NCBI GenBank assembly: GCA_951812735.1
Contig: OX638332.1
Span: 1,533,928-1,590,246 of the forward strand
Direction: 5' to 3'
Length of the DNA stretch: 56,319 nucleotides
Source: Candidatus Dadabacteria bacterium
Lineage (GTDB): Bacteria; Desulfobacterota_D; UBA1144; Nemesobacterales; Nemesobacteraceae
The notes under the pieces were generated by a model. The model searched no databases. It had not been told where the DNA came from and saw only the letters and a program-made list of their open reading frames with translations. Below are positions 1 through 8,568 of this stretch, piece by piece. The first letter of the stretch is position 1. Each line of letters begins with the position of its first letter. Position numbers and translations under genes: made by a program.

Positions 1-1
1 C

Positions 2-799
2 GGCAAAGCCGCCATAGAACTCATATGCCACAGAAACTACGGCATAGGTTCGGACGGCATACTGCTTCTGGTCTCCCCCAAAAGGGGGGACTTCGGGCTC
101 AGGATTCTCAATCCTGACGGAAGCGAGGCGGAAAAAAGCGGGAACGGGCTCAGGATCTTCGCCAAGTATCTTTACGAGAGAAAGCACGCCTCGAGTAAAA
201 CTTTCTCCATAGACACCCCCGGCGGTCTTGTTACGGCCGAAGTCGAGGAAAAAGACGGAAAAGTCCACCACGTCACGGTGGAGATGGGCAGGGCGACTTT
301 CAGGGCGGATGAGATACCGGTAGATATCGAAAAAGAAGAAGCGGTGGCGCAGCGCCTCACGCTCGGGGGAAGGGAACTTGATTTTACGGCCGTTTCGGTG
401 GGGAATCCCCACTGCGTTATTTTCTTTGACGAACTCAGGGAAGGCCTCATAAGGGAGCTTGGACCCGAGATAGAGAACCACCCCGTTTTTCCGAACAGAA
501 CAAACGTTCAGTTCGCCCAGGTGATTTCCCCTGACAGTGTTCGTATCCTGATCTGGGAGAGGGGGGCCGGTTATACCCTTGCTTCCGGGAGCAGTTCCTG
601 CGCTGTTGCAGCAGCGTGCGTAAAATCGGATCTTACGAACCGGAAGCTAAGAGTGCTGATGCCCGGCGGGCATCTTGACATAAACGTCGGGGAGGACTGG
701 TCGATCACGATGCGGGGCGAGGTGGAAGAGGTTTTTTCGGGAATATTAAGCGAAGACCTGCTTTACAGGATCAAAAATCCCTCCGCGATGAATTTCTAG
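2..799 (+). CDS. DapF-family epimerase homologue, 5'-truncated, Ser/Ser active site
   Basis: The open frame enters from the window edge; 265 codons are present and roughly 25-30 N-terminal residues are missing. It is a clear member of the diaminopimelate epimerase (DapF) family: CHRNYGIGSDG and NPDGSEAEKSGNG near the start, NPHCV in the middle, and WERGAGYTLASGSSSCA near the end. In DapF the acid/base pair is two cysteines (CGNG and ACGTG). Here both positions are serine (SGNG, codon at 137-139; ASGSS, about 590-604), while the later conserved Cys of the second motif is kept. DapF converts LL- to meso-diaminopimelate for lysine and peptidoglycan. With both cysteines replaced, the activity may be altered, lost, or directed to another substrate. 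It lies 22 bases upstream of the amidohydrolase gene and probably shares its transcript. Family membership is certain; the reaction is not. Confidence 0.85.
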   Translation, partial: GKAAIELICHRNYGIGSDGILLLVSPKRGDFGLRILNPDGSEAEKSGNGLRIFAKYLYERKHASSKTFSIDTPGGLVTAEVEEKDGKVHHVTVEMGRATFRADEIPVDIEKEEAVAQRLTLGGRELDFTAVSVGNPHCVIFFDELREGLIRELGPEIENHPVFPNRTNVQFAQVISPDSVRILIWERGAGYTLASGSSSCAVAAACVKSDLTNRKLRVLMPGGHLDINVGEDWSITMRGEVEEVFSGILSEDLLYRIKNPSAMNF

Positions 800-821
800 A
801 CCGGTCGATTTCTTGTTCTTG

Positions 822-2078
822 ATGGAAAAATTCCTTTTAGCGGCGGACGTGGTTATTCCGGTAAGTTCCGAACCGATTCGCAACGGAGCGGTCGTTGTGG
901 ATGGGGGACGTATCGTTGACATCGGAACATCGGAGGAGGTCGAGGCGGCCCATCCGCATCTGCCGAAAATAAAAAGATCGAACTCGGTAATACTCCCCGG
1001 GTTCGTAAACGCCCACACCCACCTTGAACTCAGCTGGACAAGAGGAAAAATCAGGGGTTTTGAAGATTTTACAGGGTGGCTTGAGCGGTTGATTACTCTT
1101 AAGGCCGGCGGAGTTGATCAGGACCTCGTGGAGGACTCGATGAGAATGGGGCTTCGCGATGTCATCGAAAGCGGAGTCACGACCGTCGGGGAAATATCTT
1201 CTTTGAATTTTAGCGGAAGGCAGATACTTAAAGATTCGGGAATGAGAGTTATCGCGTTTCTTGAGCTTTTTGACCGCATTTCGTCAAAACTGCCCTCAAT
1301 TGAATTTAAAAGCGAAGGTCTCTACGAGGAAAGACCTTTCCCTCACGCGCCTTATTCCTGCGGTCCCAAACTTCTGGCCGCGGTTTTTGCCTGCGCGCGA
1401 AAAAACGCGGTTGCGGTGGGGATCCACTTGGGCGAGAGTCCTGAAGAAGTCGATTTCCTGAAAAATCGGCCCAATGAATTTGAGCGGAAAATCTTCCCGA
1501 TGATAGGGAAAGAAACCTTCACGAGGCCGGCGGCCGAGACTCCGACGCGCTACATAGACGGGTTGGTTAGGGGAGAGAAAGTGAGGCTTTCCGCCGTTCA
1601 CATGGTTCAGGTAGCCGATGAGGATATAGAGATAATCCGAGGTTCCGATGTCGGAGTGATTCTCTGTCCCAGAAGCAACGTTTTTCTGAAAGTTGGGAAA
1701 CCGAACCTACGCAGGATGCTCAATCATGAAAGGGTGGGGCTCGGAACCGACGGACTCTCAAGCAACTCGAATCTTGATTTCTTTCAGGAAATAAGATTCC
1801 TGTATGACATGATGGTTGAGCAGGGAATACGGCAAAGTGCACGCCTCGCTGTCTATTTTGCGACTCTCGGCGGAGCGAGAGCTCTTTTTATCGAAGAGAA
1901 GACAGGGAGTCTTGAGATCGGAAAAAGTGCCGACATCATATGCGTCGACTGCGAAGGAGAGATTGCTTCGGACCCCTATTCCTGCATAGTGTCTTCAAAA
2001 CCGCAGAATCTTCAGTTCTCGATGGTCGGAGGAAATTTCATCTACCGTAAAGACTCCTGCGCCTTTTGTGAGCATTAG
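822..2078 (+). CDS. Amidohydrolase, probable aminodeoxyfutalosine deaminase (MqnF-like)
   Basis: A 418-residue metal-dependent hydrolase of the cytosine/adenosine deaminase type. The metal-site signature is complete: HTH at about residues 65-67 (GFVNAHTHLE), a His in GIHLGE near 202, a His in AVHMVQ near 260, and the catalytic Asp in GLGTDGLSSN near 310. Family members deaminate purine-like rings. Because mqnA and mqnD of the futalosine menaquinone pathway lie about 1-2 kb away, the likely role is deamination of 6-amino-6-deoxyfutalosine. This is inferred from family and neighbourhood; another aminopurine deaminase is possible. I chose the ATG at 822; an in-frame TTG at 813 would add three residues. 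Neither has a clear ribosome binding site. The gene ends inside the extended reading frame of the next gene. Confidence 0.85.
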   Translation: MEKFLLAADVVIPVSSEPIRNGAVVVDGGRIVDIGTSEEVEAAHPHLPKIKRSNSVILPGFVNAHTHLELSWTRGKIRGFEDFTGWLERLITLKAGGVDQDLVEDSMRMGLRDVIESGVTTVGEISSLNFSGRQILKDSGMRVIAFLELFDRISSKLPSIEFKSEGLYEERPFPHAPYSCGPKLLAAVFACARKNAVAVGIHLGESPEEVDFLKNRPNEFERKIFPMIGKETFTRPAAETPTRYIDGLVRGEKVRLSAVHMVQVADEDIEIIRGSDVGVILCPRSNVFLKVGKPNLRRMLNHERVGLGTDGLSSNSNLDFFQEIRFLYDMMVEQGIRQSARLAVYFATLGGARALFIEEKTGSLEIGKSADIICVDCEGEIASDPYSCIVSSKPQNLQFSMVGGNFIYRKDSCAFCEH

Positions 2079-2097
2079 TTTTTTGCTGTATCCCTCG

Positions 2098-3165
2098 ATG
2101 ACCGAATCAAAGCCCCAGAAGCTTTTCGTTTATGGAACCCTGAGAAAGGGCGGGGCTAGGAGCGAACACCTTGAGCAATGCACGCTGCTTAGGATGATGA
2201 GGGTTCCAGGAACTCTTTACTGCACACCCTTTGGTTATCCGGCCGCCGTGTTTGATGAGACCTCCTCACTCACGATCCAGGGAGAGCTTTATGAGCTTCC
2301 ACCGGATTCCGAAGATTTCATGAAGAGCGTCGATCGCCTGGAGGGTGTGGATGAAAAGCTTTTTTCAAGATCGGTCATCCGCTGCGAAGAGGAGCTTTTT
2401 TATGCCTACGAACCCGGCCTGGAGCTTGGGAGACAGATTGGCGATGCGGACATAATAGAAAACGGCAACTGGTTCTCCGGTCCCGTTCTCTGCGGAGAGG
2501 ATCCTTTTTCTTTTGCCCTTGCTTTTGAAAACATCCAGAAACGGTATTACAGGATGAGGCCCGACAGTCGCTCGGAAGAGAACATTTTTCTTGAAGGCAC
2601 GGTTCCGATTCTTGTTACCTGTCCGCATTCAACCGCTCACGTGAGAATGGGGAAACTGAAACGCCATGAATTTTACACTGCCGCCCTTGGTGCCGTGGCG
2701 CATCTGGTTCTCGGCTGCCACTGTCTTTACACGAACAGGGAGCAGGATACAGATCCGAATTACTACGACGACTGCGATTTTAAGGTTGCGCTTGGAAAAA
2801 TTCTTTCCGAAACGGAAATAGATCTTGTCGTTGACATACACGGTACCGGAAATGAGAGGCCCGAGGACCTGTTTCCTGGCGTGGGGACGGGTAGGGAGTT
2901 TCTTCTTTCGGTACCTGAGGTTCTAGACGACTTTTATCTGAGTGCAAGGGAACATGGAATTGCGGCCGGAGGCGCCGACATATTCCCCGCGGCAAGGCAG
3001 ATGACCGTGGCCAAGTTCGCTGCGAACCGGTTTTCGGTTCCTGCGATCCAGATTGAGGTAAGTGACAGGCTAAGGATGCCTTGGCGGCGGGAAGAAGAAT
3101 TTCGCCGACTGATAGGATTTTTTCTGGGATTTATCGAAAAAACAATTTCAGAGAAAGTGGGCTAG
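2098..3165 (+). CDS. Gamma-glutamylcyclotransferase-like / N-formylglutamate amidohydrolase-like fusion protein
   Basis: A 355-residue two-domain protein. Residues about 8-115 form an AIG2/GGCT-like domain: FVYGTLRKGG is the phosphate-binding-type loop, and the VDRLEG motif supplies the Glu expected for cyclotransferase chemistry. Residues about 170-350 resemble the N-formylglutamate amidohydrolase family, with TCPHSTAHVR, a DIHGTG metal-ligand-type motif and QIEVSDRLR near the end. Both families act on glutamyl compounds, so the fusion may hydrolyse a modified or gamma-linked glutamate; that is inference. The start is probably ATG 2098. A GTG at 2068 would overlap the amidohydrolase stop by 11 bases. 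No strong ribosome binding site is visible at either. It is the last gene of a three-gene plus-strand run and converges on mqnD. Confidence 0.75.
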   Translation: MTESKPQKLFVYGTLRKGGARSEHLEQCTLLRMMRVPGTLYCTPFGYPAAVFDETSSLTIQGELYELPPDSEDFMKSVDRLEGVDEKLFSRSVIRCEEELFYAYEPGLELGRQIGDADIIENGNWFSGPVLCGEDPFSFALAFENIQKRYYRMRPDSRSEENIFLEGTVPILVTCPHSTAHVRMGKLKRHEFYTAALGAVAHLVLGCHCLYTNREQDTDPNYYDDCDFKVALGKILSETEIDLVVDIHGTGNERPEDLFPGVGTGREFLLSVPEVLDDFYLSAREHGIAAGGADIFPAARQMTVAKFAANRFSVPAIQIEVSDRLRMPWRREEEFRRLIGFFLGFIEKTISEKVG

Positions 3166-3204
3166 GGTGGGTAGCGCGCGGTGCTTCTGCAGCCCTAAAG
3201 AAAA

Positions 3205-4038
3205 TCAGTCGCAGAGGACATCAAGCCTTGGCTTTTCTGCTATGATTCCCTTTTTATAGGCTCTCTCGAAAAGATGCTCAAGTGCTCCTGTTCCGCTTTC
3301 TCCCAGGTCTCTGGTCCACTCATTCACGTACATTAAAACGAACTTCTCTCCAGTGTCCTCGCTCATTCCCCTTCCAAAGCGCATCGCGTAGTCAAGAGCC
3401 TCTTTTTTGTTTGAAAGAGCGTACTCTATGCTTTCTCTGTGTACCCGAAGAACTTCGGTATCAAGTCCCCGGGGTATGTCCCTTCGGAGGACATTAAGTC
3501 CAAGTGGCATCGGAAGATCAGTTTCCTCTGCCCACATCACTCCGAGGTCGAGCAGGAGTTCAAAACCCATATCCTCGTAGGTAAGCTGTCCTTCGTGTAT
3601 CAGAAGACCTGCGTCCACTTCTCCCGCAAGCACCTTGTCCATGATCTTGTCAAAAGACACTTCTACCGGGATGAAGTCGTCCGCGTAGAGGCGGAGAAGA
3701 AGATATGCGGTCGTGAGTTTTCCGGGTACCGCGACGGTTTTTCCCCTGAGGTCGGAAACCCTCTCCCTGGCGACTACTATGGGTCCGTAGCCTTTCCCCA
3801 TGCTGGCCCCGCAGGATAGAATCCGGTAGCGGTCCTGTACGCTCAGGTATCCGTGGGCGGAGATTGCCGTCGTTTCAAGTTCCGCTTTCATGGCTCTTTT
3901 GTTAAGGGATTGTATGTCTTCGATCACGTGTTCAAAGTCGATTTTTTCAGAAGCTACCTTTCCGCTCGCTATGGCGTAGAACATGAACGCATCGTCTGCG
4001 TCGGGACTGTGGCCCAGTTTCATGATCTGTTTTTGCAT
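3205..4038 (-). CDS. mqnD: 1,4-dihydroxy-6-naphthoate synthase (MqnD)
   Basis: 277 residues, the normal length for MqnD. The N-terminus carries the family signature GHSPDADDAFMFYA, followed by the periplasmic-binding-protein-like fold seen in MqnA and MqnD (GYGPIVVARE, VAVPGKLTTAY, LLIHEGQLTY). MqnD converts cyclic dehypoxanthine futalosine to 1,4-dihydroxy-6-naphthoate in the futalosine branch of menaquinone synthesis. The ATG at 4038 has a good AAGGAG about 8 bases upstream. It follows mqnA by 23 bases on the same strand, so the two are co-transcribed. MqnB, MqnC and MqnE are not in this window. Confidence 0.95.
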   Translation of the reverse strand: MQKQIMKLGHSPDADDAFMFYAIASGKVASEKIDFEHVIEDIQSLNKRAMKAELETTAISAHGYLSVQDRYRILSCGASMGKGYGPIVVARERVSDLRGKTVAVPGKLTTAYLLLRLYADDFIPVEVSFDKIMDKVLAGEVDAGLLIHEGQLTYEDMGFELLLDLGVMWAEETDLPMPLGLNVLRRDIPRGLDTEVLRVHRESIEYALSNKKEALDYAMRFGRGMSEDTGEKFVLMYVNEWTRDLGESGTGALEHLFERAYKKGIIAEKPRLDVLCD

Positions 4039-4061
4039 TTTCGTCTCCTTTTGGATTTTGT

Positions 4062-4871
4062 CTAGGACGGGTCAGCGTAGAAGTGGATTTCGTTTTTCTT
4101 CTCTATTTCGTTTAGCTCGAAAAGAAGGTTGCGATATTTTATCAGTCCTTCAATCTTGGGGCCGTCAAGGTCATATTTTATTCTTTCCCCGAGATAGGTC
4201 AGGCACTGCTCCCTGCTGAGTCCCAGTTTTCGAGATTCGATATCTACTATTTCCGAAATGAGCTTTACCCCTTCCTCTCTTGTCGGAACAAGACATCTGC
4301 AGCCCTCGGCGGTACTGCTGTCTCCTTTTTTGATCGCCATTACAGCGTATACGAAGGGAAGAGAGGTCTCCTTTGTCCACAGCTCCCCCAGATCGTAAGT
4401 GAAAGCAGATCTGTCGGCAAAAAGATGACGGGCCTGGAGACCCGCGTTGCCGATAAGCATCCCGGCGTCAACCCCTTTAAGGAAACCGTTTCCGGGCTCT
4501 CTTTTTACGTATTCGGGCTTAAGACCCAGAAAGAGCTCCAGAACGATTCTGAGCAGAGCCGTCGAGCTCCTGGACCTGCTATCAACTGATACGCTTTTTA
4601 TTTCCGTTATTTTTTTGCGCGCCCTGAGTATGACGCTGTCTACTTTCCCGAAAGAGGATATGGAAATATCCGGCAGAATGGAGTAGTCGTCGGTTCTTAG
4701 AAATTCGATCGAAGGGATGGGCGCGACGTCCACCACTCCTTCCGAGAGGTTCTCAGAAAGAAGGAAGGGGTCAAAATACATTATGTTGAAGCTGTGCTCC
4801 ACAATACCCTTTTCCAGAGGATAAATGAGCGGCCGCATGTTAAGGAAGGGCGCTGCCCCGAGATTTATCAA
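4062..4871 (-). CDS. mqnA: Chorismate dehydratase (MqnA)
   Basis: 269 residues, matching MqnA length. The start INLGAAPFLNMRPLIYPLEKG fits the MqnA N-terminus that begins with a short strand followed by the NxRP motif. Later segments VDVAPIPSIEF and AGMLIGNAGLQAR are typical of the menaquinone-specific binding-protein fold. MqnA dehydrates chorismate to 3-enolpyruvyl-benzoate, the first step of the futalosine pathway. The ATG at 4871 has AAGGGGG about 9 bases upstream. It sits between dgt (22-base gap) and mqnD (23-base gap) on the minus strand, in what reads as one operon with hisA-hisF-dgt. Confidence 0.93.
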   Translation of the reverse strand: MINLGAAPFLNMRPLIYPLEKGIVEHSFNIMYFDPFLLSENLSEGVVDVAPIPSIEFLRTDDYSILPDISISSFGKVDSVILRARKKITEIKSVSVDSRSRSSTALLRIVLELFLGLKPEYVKREPGNGFLKGVDAGMLIGNAGLQARHLFADRSAFTYDLGELWTKETSLPFVYAVMAIKKGDSSTAEGCRCLVPTREEGVKLISEIVDIESRKLGLSREQCLTYLGERIKYDLDGPKIEGLIKYRNLLFELNEIEKKNEIHFYADPS

Positions 4872-4893
4872 TGACCGGTCCCCCTTTTCTCGT

Positions 4894-5964
4894 TCATGGG
4901 TATACGTCCCGCATTTCCTGGCCTTTCGTCCATCTGCTCGGAAGGAATATCTTCTGGTAAATTGATAGCGCGTAAAGGTCGGACATTCCCGCTATGAAGT
5001 CGCATACAGCTCTTTGCAGCGTTTCGTTCTCCCGCACTGGCATTTTGCAGAAGCTCTCGCGGAATATCTTTTCGTTCTCACAGAAGTACAAGTACAGTTC
5101 CTTTACGACTTTTTTGGATTTATTGTGAAGCGAAAGCAGCCGCTCGCTTACGTAGACATTCTCGTAGAGATATCTTCTGAGCCCCAAAAGCGCCTCGAAC
5201 ACATCCTCGCTCATCAGAATTCTCATCTCGCCTCTTGCGATAGTCTGCTCCACGATGTCGACCACCATTGTGTTTATTCTTTGCGAGGCCGTCTCTCCGA
5301 GAACCGAGATATATTCTGCGGGAACATCGCCGGTCGATATGATACCAGAGCGGACCGCGTCATCAAGATCGTGATTTGTGTAAGCCACGAGATCCGCGAT
5401 TTTCGTTACCTGGCCTTCCATAGTCAGGGGCCTGTTCTCCTCTGTTTCTATGCCTTCCTTGCCCCATCCCTTGGAATGTTTCGCTATTCCCTCCCTGACT
5501 TCATGCGTCAGGTTAAGTCCCTCTCCGTCGCGCTCAAGTACGTCCACCACTCTTATGCTCTGGAGAACATGCTTGAACCCGCCAGGGAACACCTCGTCGA
5601 GCCCTTCTTCCCCGGAGTGACCGAAAGGGGTGTGGCCTAAGTCGTGACCGAGCGCTATGGCTTCGGTCAGATCCTCGTTAAGCATAAGTGCTTTCGATAT
5701 GGTCCTGGCTATCTGGGAGACCTCTATTACGTGAGTCAGTCTCGTGCGGTAGTGATCGTTGGTCGGAGAAATAAATACCTGGGTTTTATGCTTGAGTCTC
5801 CTGAAGGCCTTGGAATGAATTACCCTGTCCCGGTCCCTCTGAAAGCATGTTCTTATGTTGCATTCGCGCTCGGGTCTTACTCTTCCCTTTGATTCGCAGC
5901 TCAGAGTCGCCATCGGGCTGAGCATTCTTTTTTCGTTTTTCTCGGTCTGTTCTCGTATCAGCAA
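4894..5964 (-). CDS. dgt: Deoxyguanosinetriphosphate triphosphohydrolase-like HD protein
   Basis: About 356 residues. The N-terminal block REQTEKNEKRMLSP and the following FQRDRDRVIHSKAFRRLKHK are hallmarks of dGTPase-like phosphohydrolases. The HD metal site is intact: H in LTHVIEVSQ, then GHDLGHTPFGH, with a later Asp in KIADLVAYTNHDLDDA. The enzyme hydrolyses dNTPs to nucleosides and triphosphate; substrate preference cannot be read from the sequence. The open frame reaches back to 6072, but that would overlap hisF by 91 bases and add non-family sequence. The TTG at 5964 sits just after the hisF stop (17-base gap), has AGAGG upstream, and gives the usual family N-terminus, so I prefer it. 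Confidence 0.9.
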   Translation of the reverse strand: MLIREQTEKNEKRMLSPMATLSCESKGRVRPERECNIRTCFQRDRDRVIHSKAFRRLKHKTQVFISPTNDHYRTRLTHVIEVSQIARTISKALMLNEDLTEAIALGHDLGHTPFGHSGEEGLDEVFPGGFKHVLQSIRVVDVLERDGEGLNLTHEVREGIAKHSKGWGKEGIETEENRPLTMEGQVTKIADLVAYTNHDLDDAVRSGIISTGDVPAEYISVLGETASQRINTMVVDIVEQTIARGEMRILMSEDVFEALLGLRRYLYENVYVSERLLSLHNKSKKVVKELYLYFCENEKIFRESFCKMPVRENETLQRAVCDFIAGMSDLYALSIYQKIFLPSRWTKGQEMRDVYP

Positions 5965-5981
5965 GATGTCTCGAACCTCTT

Positions 5982-6743
5982 TTACGGCAGCCTTACAAGC
6001 ACTCCCTTCTCCGAAAGGAATTCCTTCGCCTCGTTTATTGAGTACTTGCCGTAATGAAAAATCGAGGCGCACAAAACGGCGTCTGCCAGTCCCGCTTCCA
6101 CGGCTTCAACTAGGTGTTCAAGCTGTCCCGCGCCTCCCGAAGCTATAACGGGAATACCGACGGTCTCGGAGATGGTTCTTGTGAGCTCAAGGTCGTACCC
6201 GTCCTCGGTACCGTCCCTGTCCATGCTCGTAAGAAGGATTTCACCCGCTCCGAAATCCTCCATCTTCTCGGCCCAACCGATTGCGTCTATCCCGGTCGGG
6301 TTGCGTCCGCCATGGGTGAAGACCTCCCATCCCCCGTCCTCTCTTCTCCTCGCGTCTATAGCGACCACTATGCACTGGCTTCCGAACCTGTCAGAAGCCC
6401 GCCTTACGAATTCCGGATCCGCTATGGCGGCCGTGTTGATCGTAATCTTGTCCGCCCCCGCCAGCAGAAGTTCCCTCACGTCCTCCACGGTTCTAAGCCC
6501 CCCTCCGACGGTCAGGGGAACGAAGACCTCGCTCGCGGTCCTCTCGACCACGTCTATCATCGTTTTTCTCTTTTCGTGGGAGGCGGTGATGTCGAGAAAC
6601 GTTATCTCGTCGGCGCCCTCTTCGCTGTACTTTTTCGCTACCTCAACGGGGTCTCCGGCGTCCCTGAGGTTAACGAAGCGCACCCCTTTTACCACTCTTC
6701 CGTCCTTTACGTCAAGACACGGGATTATTCTCTTAGAAACCAT
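5982..6743 (-). CDS. hisF: Imidazole glycerol phosphate synthase, cyclase subunit (HisF)
   Basis: 253 residues, a standard HisF TIM barrel. The start [20 protein letters not shown] contains the catalytic Asp of strand 1. The second catalytic Asp is in [14 protein letters not shown], and phosphate-binding glycine loops are at LTVGGGLRT and VIASGGAG. With HisH it converts PRFAR plus glutamine-derived ammonia to imidazole glycerol phosphate and AICAR. The open frame extends to 6773, but the conserved N-terminus begins at ATG 6743, one base after the hisA stop (FQ-stop-G-ATG), with AAAGG upstream inside hisA. HisA-HisF coupling is expected because they catalyse consecutive steps. hisH is not in the window. 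Confidence 0.96.
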   Translation of the reverse strand: MVSKRIIPCLDVKDGRVVKGVRFVNLRDAGDPVEVAKKYSEEGADEITFLDITASHEKRKTMIDVVERTASEVFVPLTVGGGLRTVEDVRELLLAGADKITINTAAIADPEFVRRASDRFGSQCIVVAIDARRREDGGWEVFTHGGRNPTGIDAIGWAEKMEDFGAGEILLTSMDRDGTEDGYDLELTRTISETVGIPVIASGGAGQLEHLVEAVEAGLADAVLCASIFHYGKYSINEAKEFLSEKGVLVRLP

Positions 6744-6744
6744 C

Positions 6745-7467
6745 TTATTGAAACCTTTGTATGCTGTCTTCAAGGTCTATGGAGCCCGAGTAAAGCGATT
6801 TCCCTAGTATCGCTCCCAGCAGGTTGTCATCCCCGATGGACTCTATCTTGCTTAGGTCGGAAAGCGATGCGATGCCTCCTGAAACGATTACTGGGAAGGG
6901 GCACAGGGAAAGAAAGCCTTTTATTGAAGCCGTGTCTATTCCTTCCATGGTACCGTCCCTGTCGACGTTTGTGTGAATCACAAGCGACACACCGATATCG
7001 CGGAATTCAAGCATCGTCCGGGCAATGCTTGTGTCTATTGTTTCTTTCCATCCCCGAAGGGCTATCTTCCCTCCCTTCGTATCCACTCCTACTGCTATTT
7101 TCCCGGGAAATCTCCCGCAGATATCCTTGAGAAAGTCTCTGTCGGTAAAGGCCGAAGTGCCTATTATCACTCTTTTGATACCAATTTCGAGGTACTTCTC
7201 CACGGTAGCGATATTTCTTATTCCCCCTCCGACCTGAACGTTTGAGGAAACGGAACGGACTATTTCCTCTACCGCTTCGAAGTTTCTGGGATTTCCCCTG
7301 AAAGCCCCGTCAAGGTCCACAACGTGAATCCACTCGGCTCCACCTCGCTCCCATTTTTTTGCTGTATCAGAAGGACTGTTTGAAAACACAGTCTCCGTGC
7401 CTTCTTCTCCCTTCAGAAGTCGTACGCAGTTTCCGTTTTTTAAATCTATGGCGGGGATTATGAACAA
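6745..7467 (-). CDS. hisA: ProFAR isomerase (HisA)
   Basis: 240 residues, the usual HisA length. Signature elements are the N-terminal [16 protein letters not shown] with the catalytic Asp, VQVGGGIRN, and the second catalytic Asp in [12 protein letters not shown]. It isomerises ProFAR to PRFAR, the substrate of HisF. The start codon is TTG at 7467, supported by GTGAGG about 6 bases upstream. It is the first gene of the hisA-hisF-dgt-mqnA-mqnD run. A TATAAT-like hexamer lies upstream on the minus strand (7529-7524), but its -35 is weak. Confidence 0.96.
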   Translation of the reverse strand: MFIIPAIDLKNGNCVRLLKGEEGTETVFSNSPSDTAKKWERGGAEWIHVVDLDGAFRGNPRNFEAVEEIVRSVSSNVQVGGGIRNIATVEKYLEIGIKRVIIGTSAFTDRDFLKDICGRFPGKIAVGVDTKGGKIALRGWKETIDTSIARTMLEFRDIGVSLVIHTNVDRDGTMEGIDTASIKGFLSLCPFPVIVSGGIASLSDLSKIESIGDDNLLGAILGKSLYSGSIDLEDSIQRFQ

Positions 7468-7571
7468 TTCAGAACCTCACTGAACTTAAAAACCACGGGA
7501 AATAATACACAAGCCGGGAGGTTATTATAAGAACATTTCGAAAAAATACCGATTTAAATTGCCTGTTGTAC

Positions 7572-8561
7572 TCAATCCGGAGAATCACGCAGTATTTTCT
7601 CCCTGATTTCCCTAAGCGTGAATCTGTGTGATTTAAATTCGTTTATTAATTTTATTCTTTCGACCATTTCCTGTGAATAAAGCTGATACCTGGCGTCGGT
7701 AATTTCTGCGACCTCAAGTAAACCTTCCTTGGTCCAGTGGCGTATAGTGGAATTTCTTTGGTTGACCAGTTTTGCCAGTTCACCGATTTTAAGCAGAGAG
7801 CCCTCGGTATCTCCTGTATCCGTCTCGCCTTTAGCTGCCTTGAGATAGATATCAAGCGAGCGGTCAGCCGCACGCGCAACAATTTTCATGTAAGCGTCTT
7901 TGGATCCTCCCAACTGCGCTTTTTCAAGCGAGTCGATATAAGCCAGCCGGTCACGTTTGCGTATTATCGCTGCCGGGTAACCCGACATGAGCAGGATCAT
8001 GTTCATTAGAAGTCGCGCCGTGCGGCCGTTGCCATCGGTAAACGGGTGAATGGTAACCAGCCGGTAATGAGCTTCCGCAGCCAATTTCACCGGGTGCAGA
8101 TCGGTTGCAAGCTTGAGCCATTTTGCCAATCCGTTCATAAGGTTCGGCACTTTGCGCGGATTTGGCAGTACCACCACCGAACCGGAAATCCGTACCGGCG
8201 TCATGCGATAACGACCGGCATTTAGATCATCAACGCCTTTCATAATGAGATAGTGGATATGCAAGATATCCTCTTCGGTCAGCGAATGCGGTCTGCGTTT
8301 GACTTGTTCTTTCACCCAATCAAGAGCACGCGCATGGTTTACGGCTTCCATGTGCTCCAGAAGGGATTTGCCCCCGATGGTGAGACCCTTTTCGATCACC
8401 AGCGCGGTTTCACGGCGACCTAGCGTATTTCCTTCAATTGCGTTACTCGTGTAGGTCAACTCAACCCGAAACCATTCGTCCAGGTTGCTTAAGAGTGCGT
8501 AAGGCAGCGACTCATACTCATCCAGCAGCTTCTTTTTTGCGGTCAGTTTTTCGTATTTCAT
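7572..8561 (-). CDS. Fic family AMP-transferase with C-terminal MerR-like HTH domain
   Basis: 329 residues from ATG 8561. The core Fic motif HPFTDGNGRTAR (about 172-183) is complete, with the catalytic His and the phosphate-binding GNGR loop. An N-terminal inhibitory motif of the S-x-x-x-E-G type is present (SNAIEGN, about 39-45), so it belongs to the class carrying its own inhibitory helix. Residues about 256-325 form a MerR-type helix-turn-helix (IGELAKLVNQRNSTIRHW, then TDARYQLYSQEM), an unusual tail for a Fic enzyme. Fic proteins usually transfer AMP to Ser/Thr/Tyr hydroxyls; the target is unknown. There is no ribosome binding site. The promoter just upstream would start the transcript at the ATG, so translation may be leaderless. 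The TTG at 8597 is less likely, because it lies in the -35 box. Confidence 0.9.
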   Translation of the reverse strand: MKYEKLTAKKKLLDEYESLPYALLSNLDEWFRVELTYTSNAIEGNTLGRRETALVIEKGLTIGGKSLLEHMEAVNHARALDWVKEQVKRRPHSLTEEDILHIHYLIMKGVDDLNAGRYRMTPVRISGSVVVLPNPRKVPNLMNGLAKWLKLATDLHPVKLAAEAHYRLVTIHPFTDGNGRTARLLMNMILLMSGYPAAIIRKRDRLAYIDSLEKAQLGGSKDAYMKIVARAADRSLDIYLKAAKGETDTGDTEGSLLKIGELAKLVNQRNSTIRHWTKEGLLEVAEITDARYQLYSQEMVERIKLINEFKSHRFTLREIREKILRDSPD

Positions 8562-8568
8562 GAGATAA

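Noticed and set aside
4872..4893. A separate promoter for mqnA
   Set aside because: The 22-base gap after dgt is too short for an independent promoter, and I see no sigma-70 elements in the dgt end.
5965..6072. Longer dgt start at 6072
   Set aside because: It would overlap hisF by 91 bases and add non-family residues. The TTG at 5964 gives the usual N-terminus with a ribosome binding site.
6114..7130. A 338-codon plus-strand reading frame over hisF and hisA
   Set aside because: It is antisense to two well-conserved his genes. Its composition is unlike a real protein, and it has no family motif.
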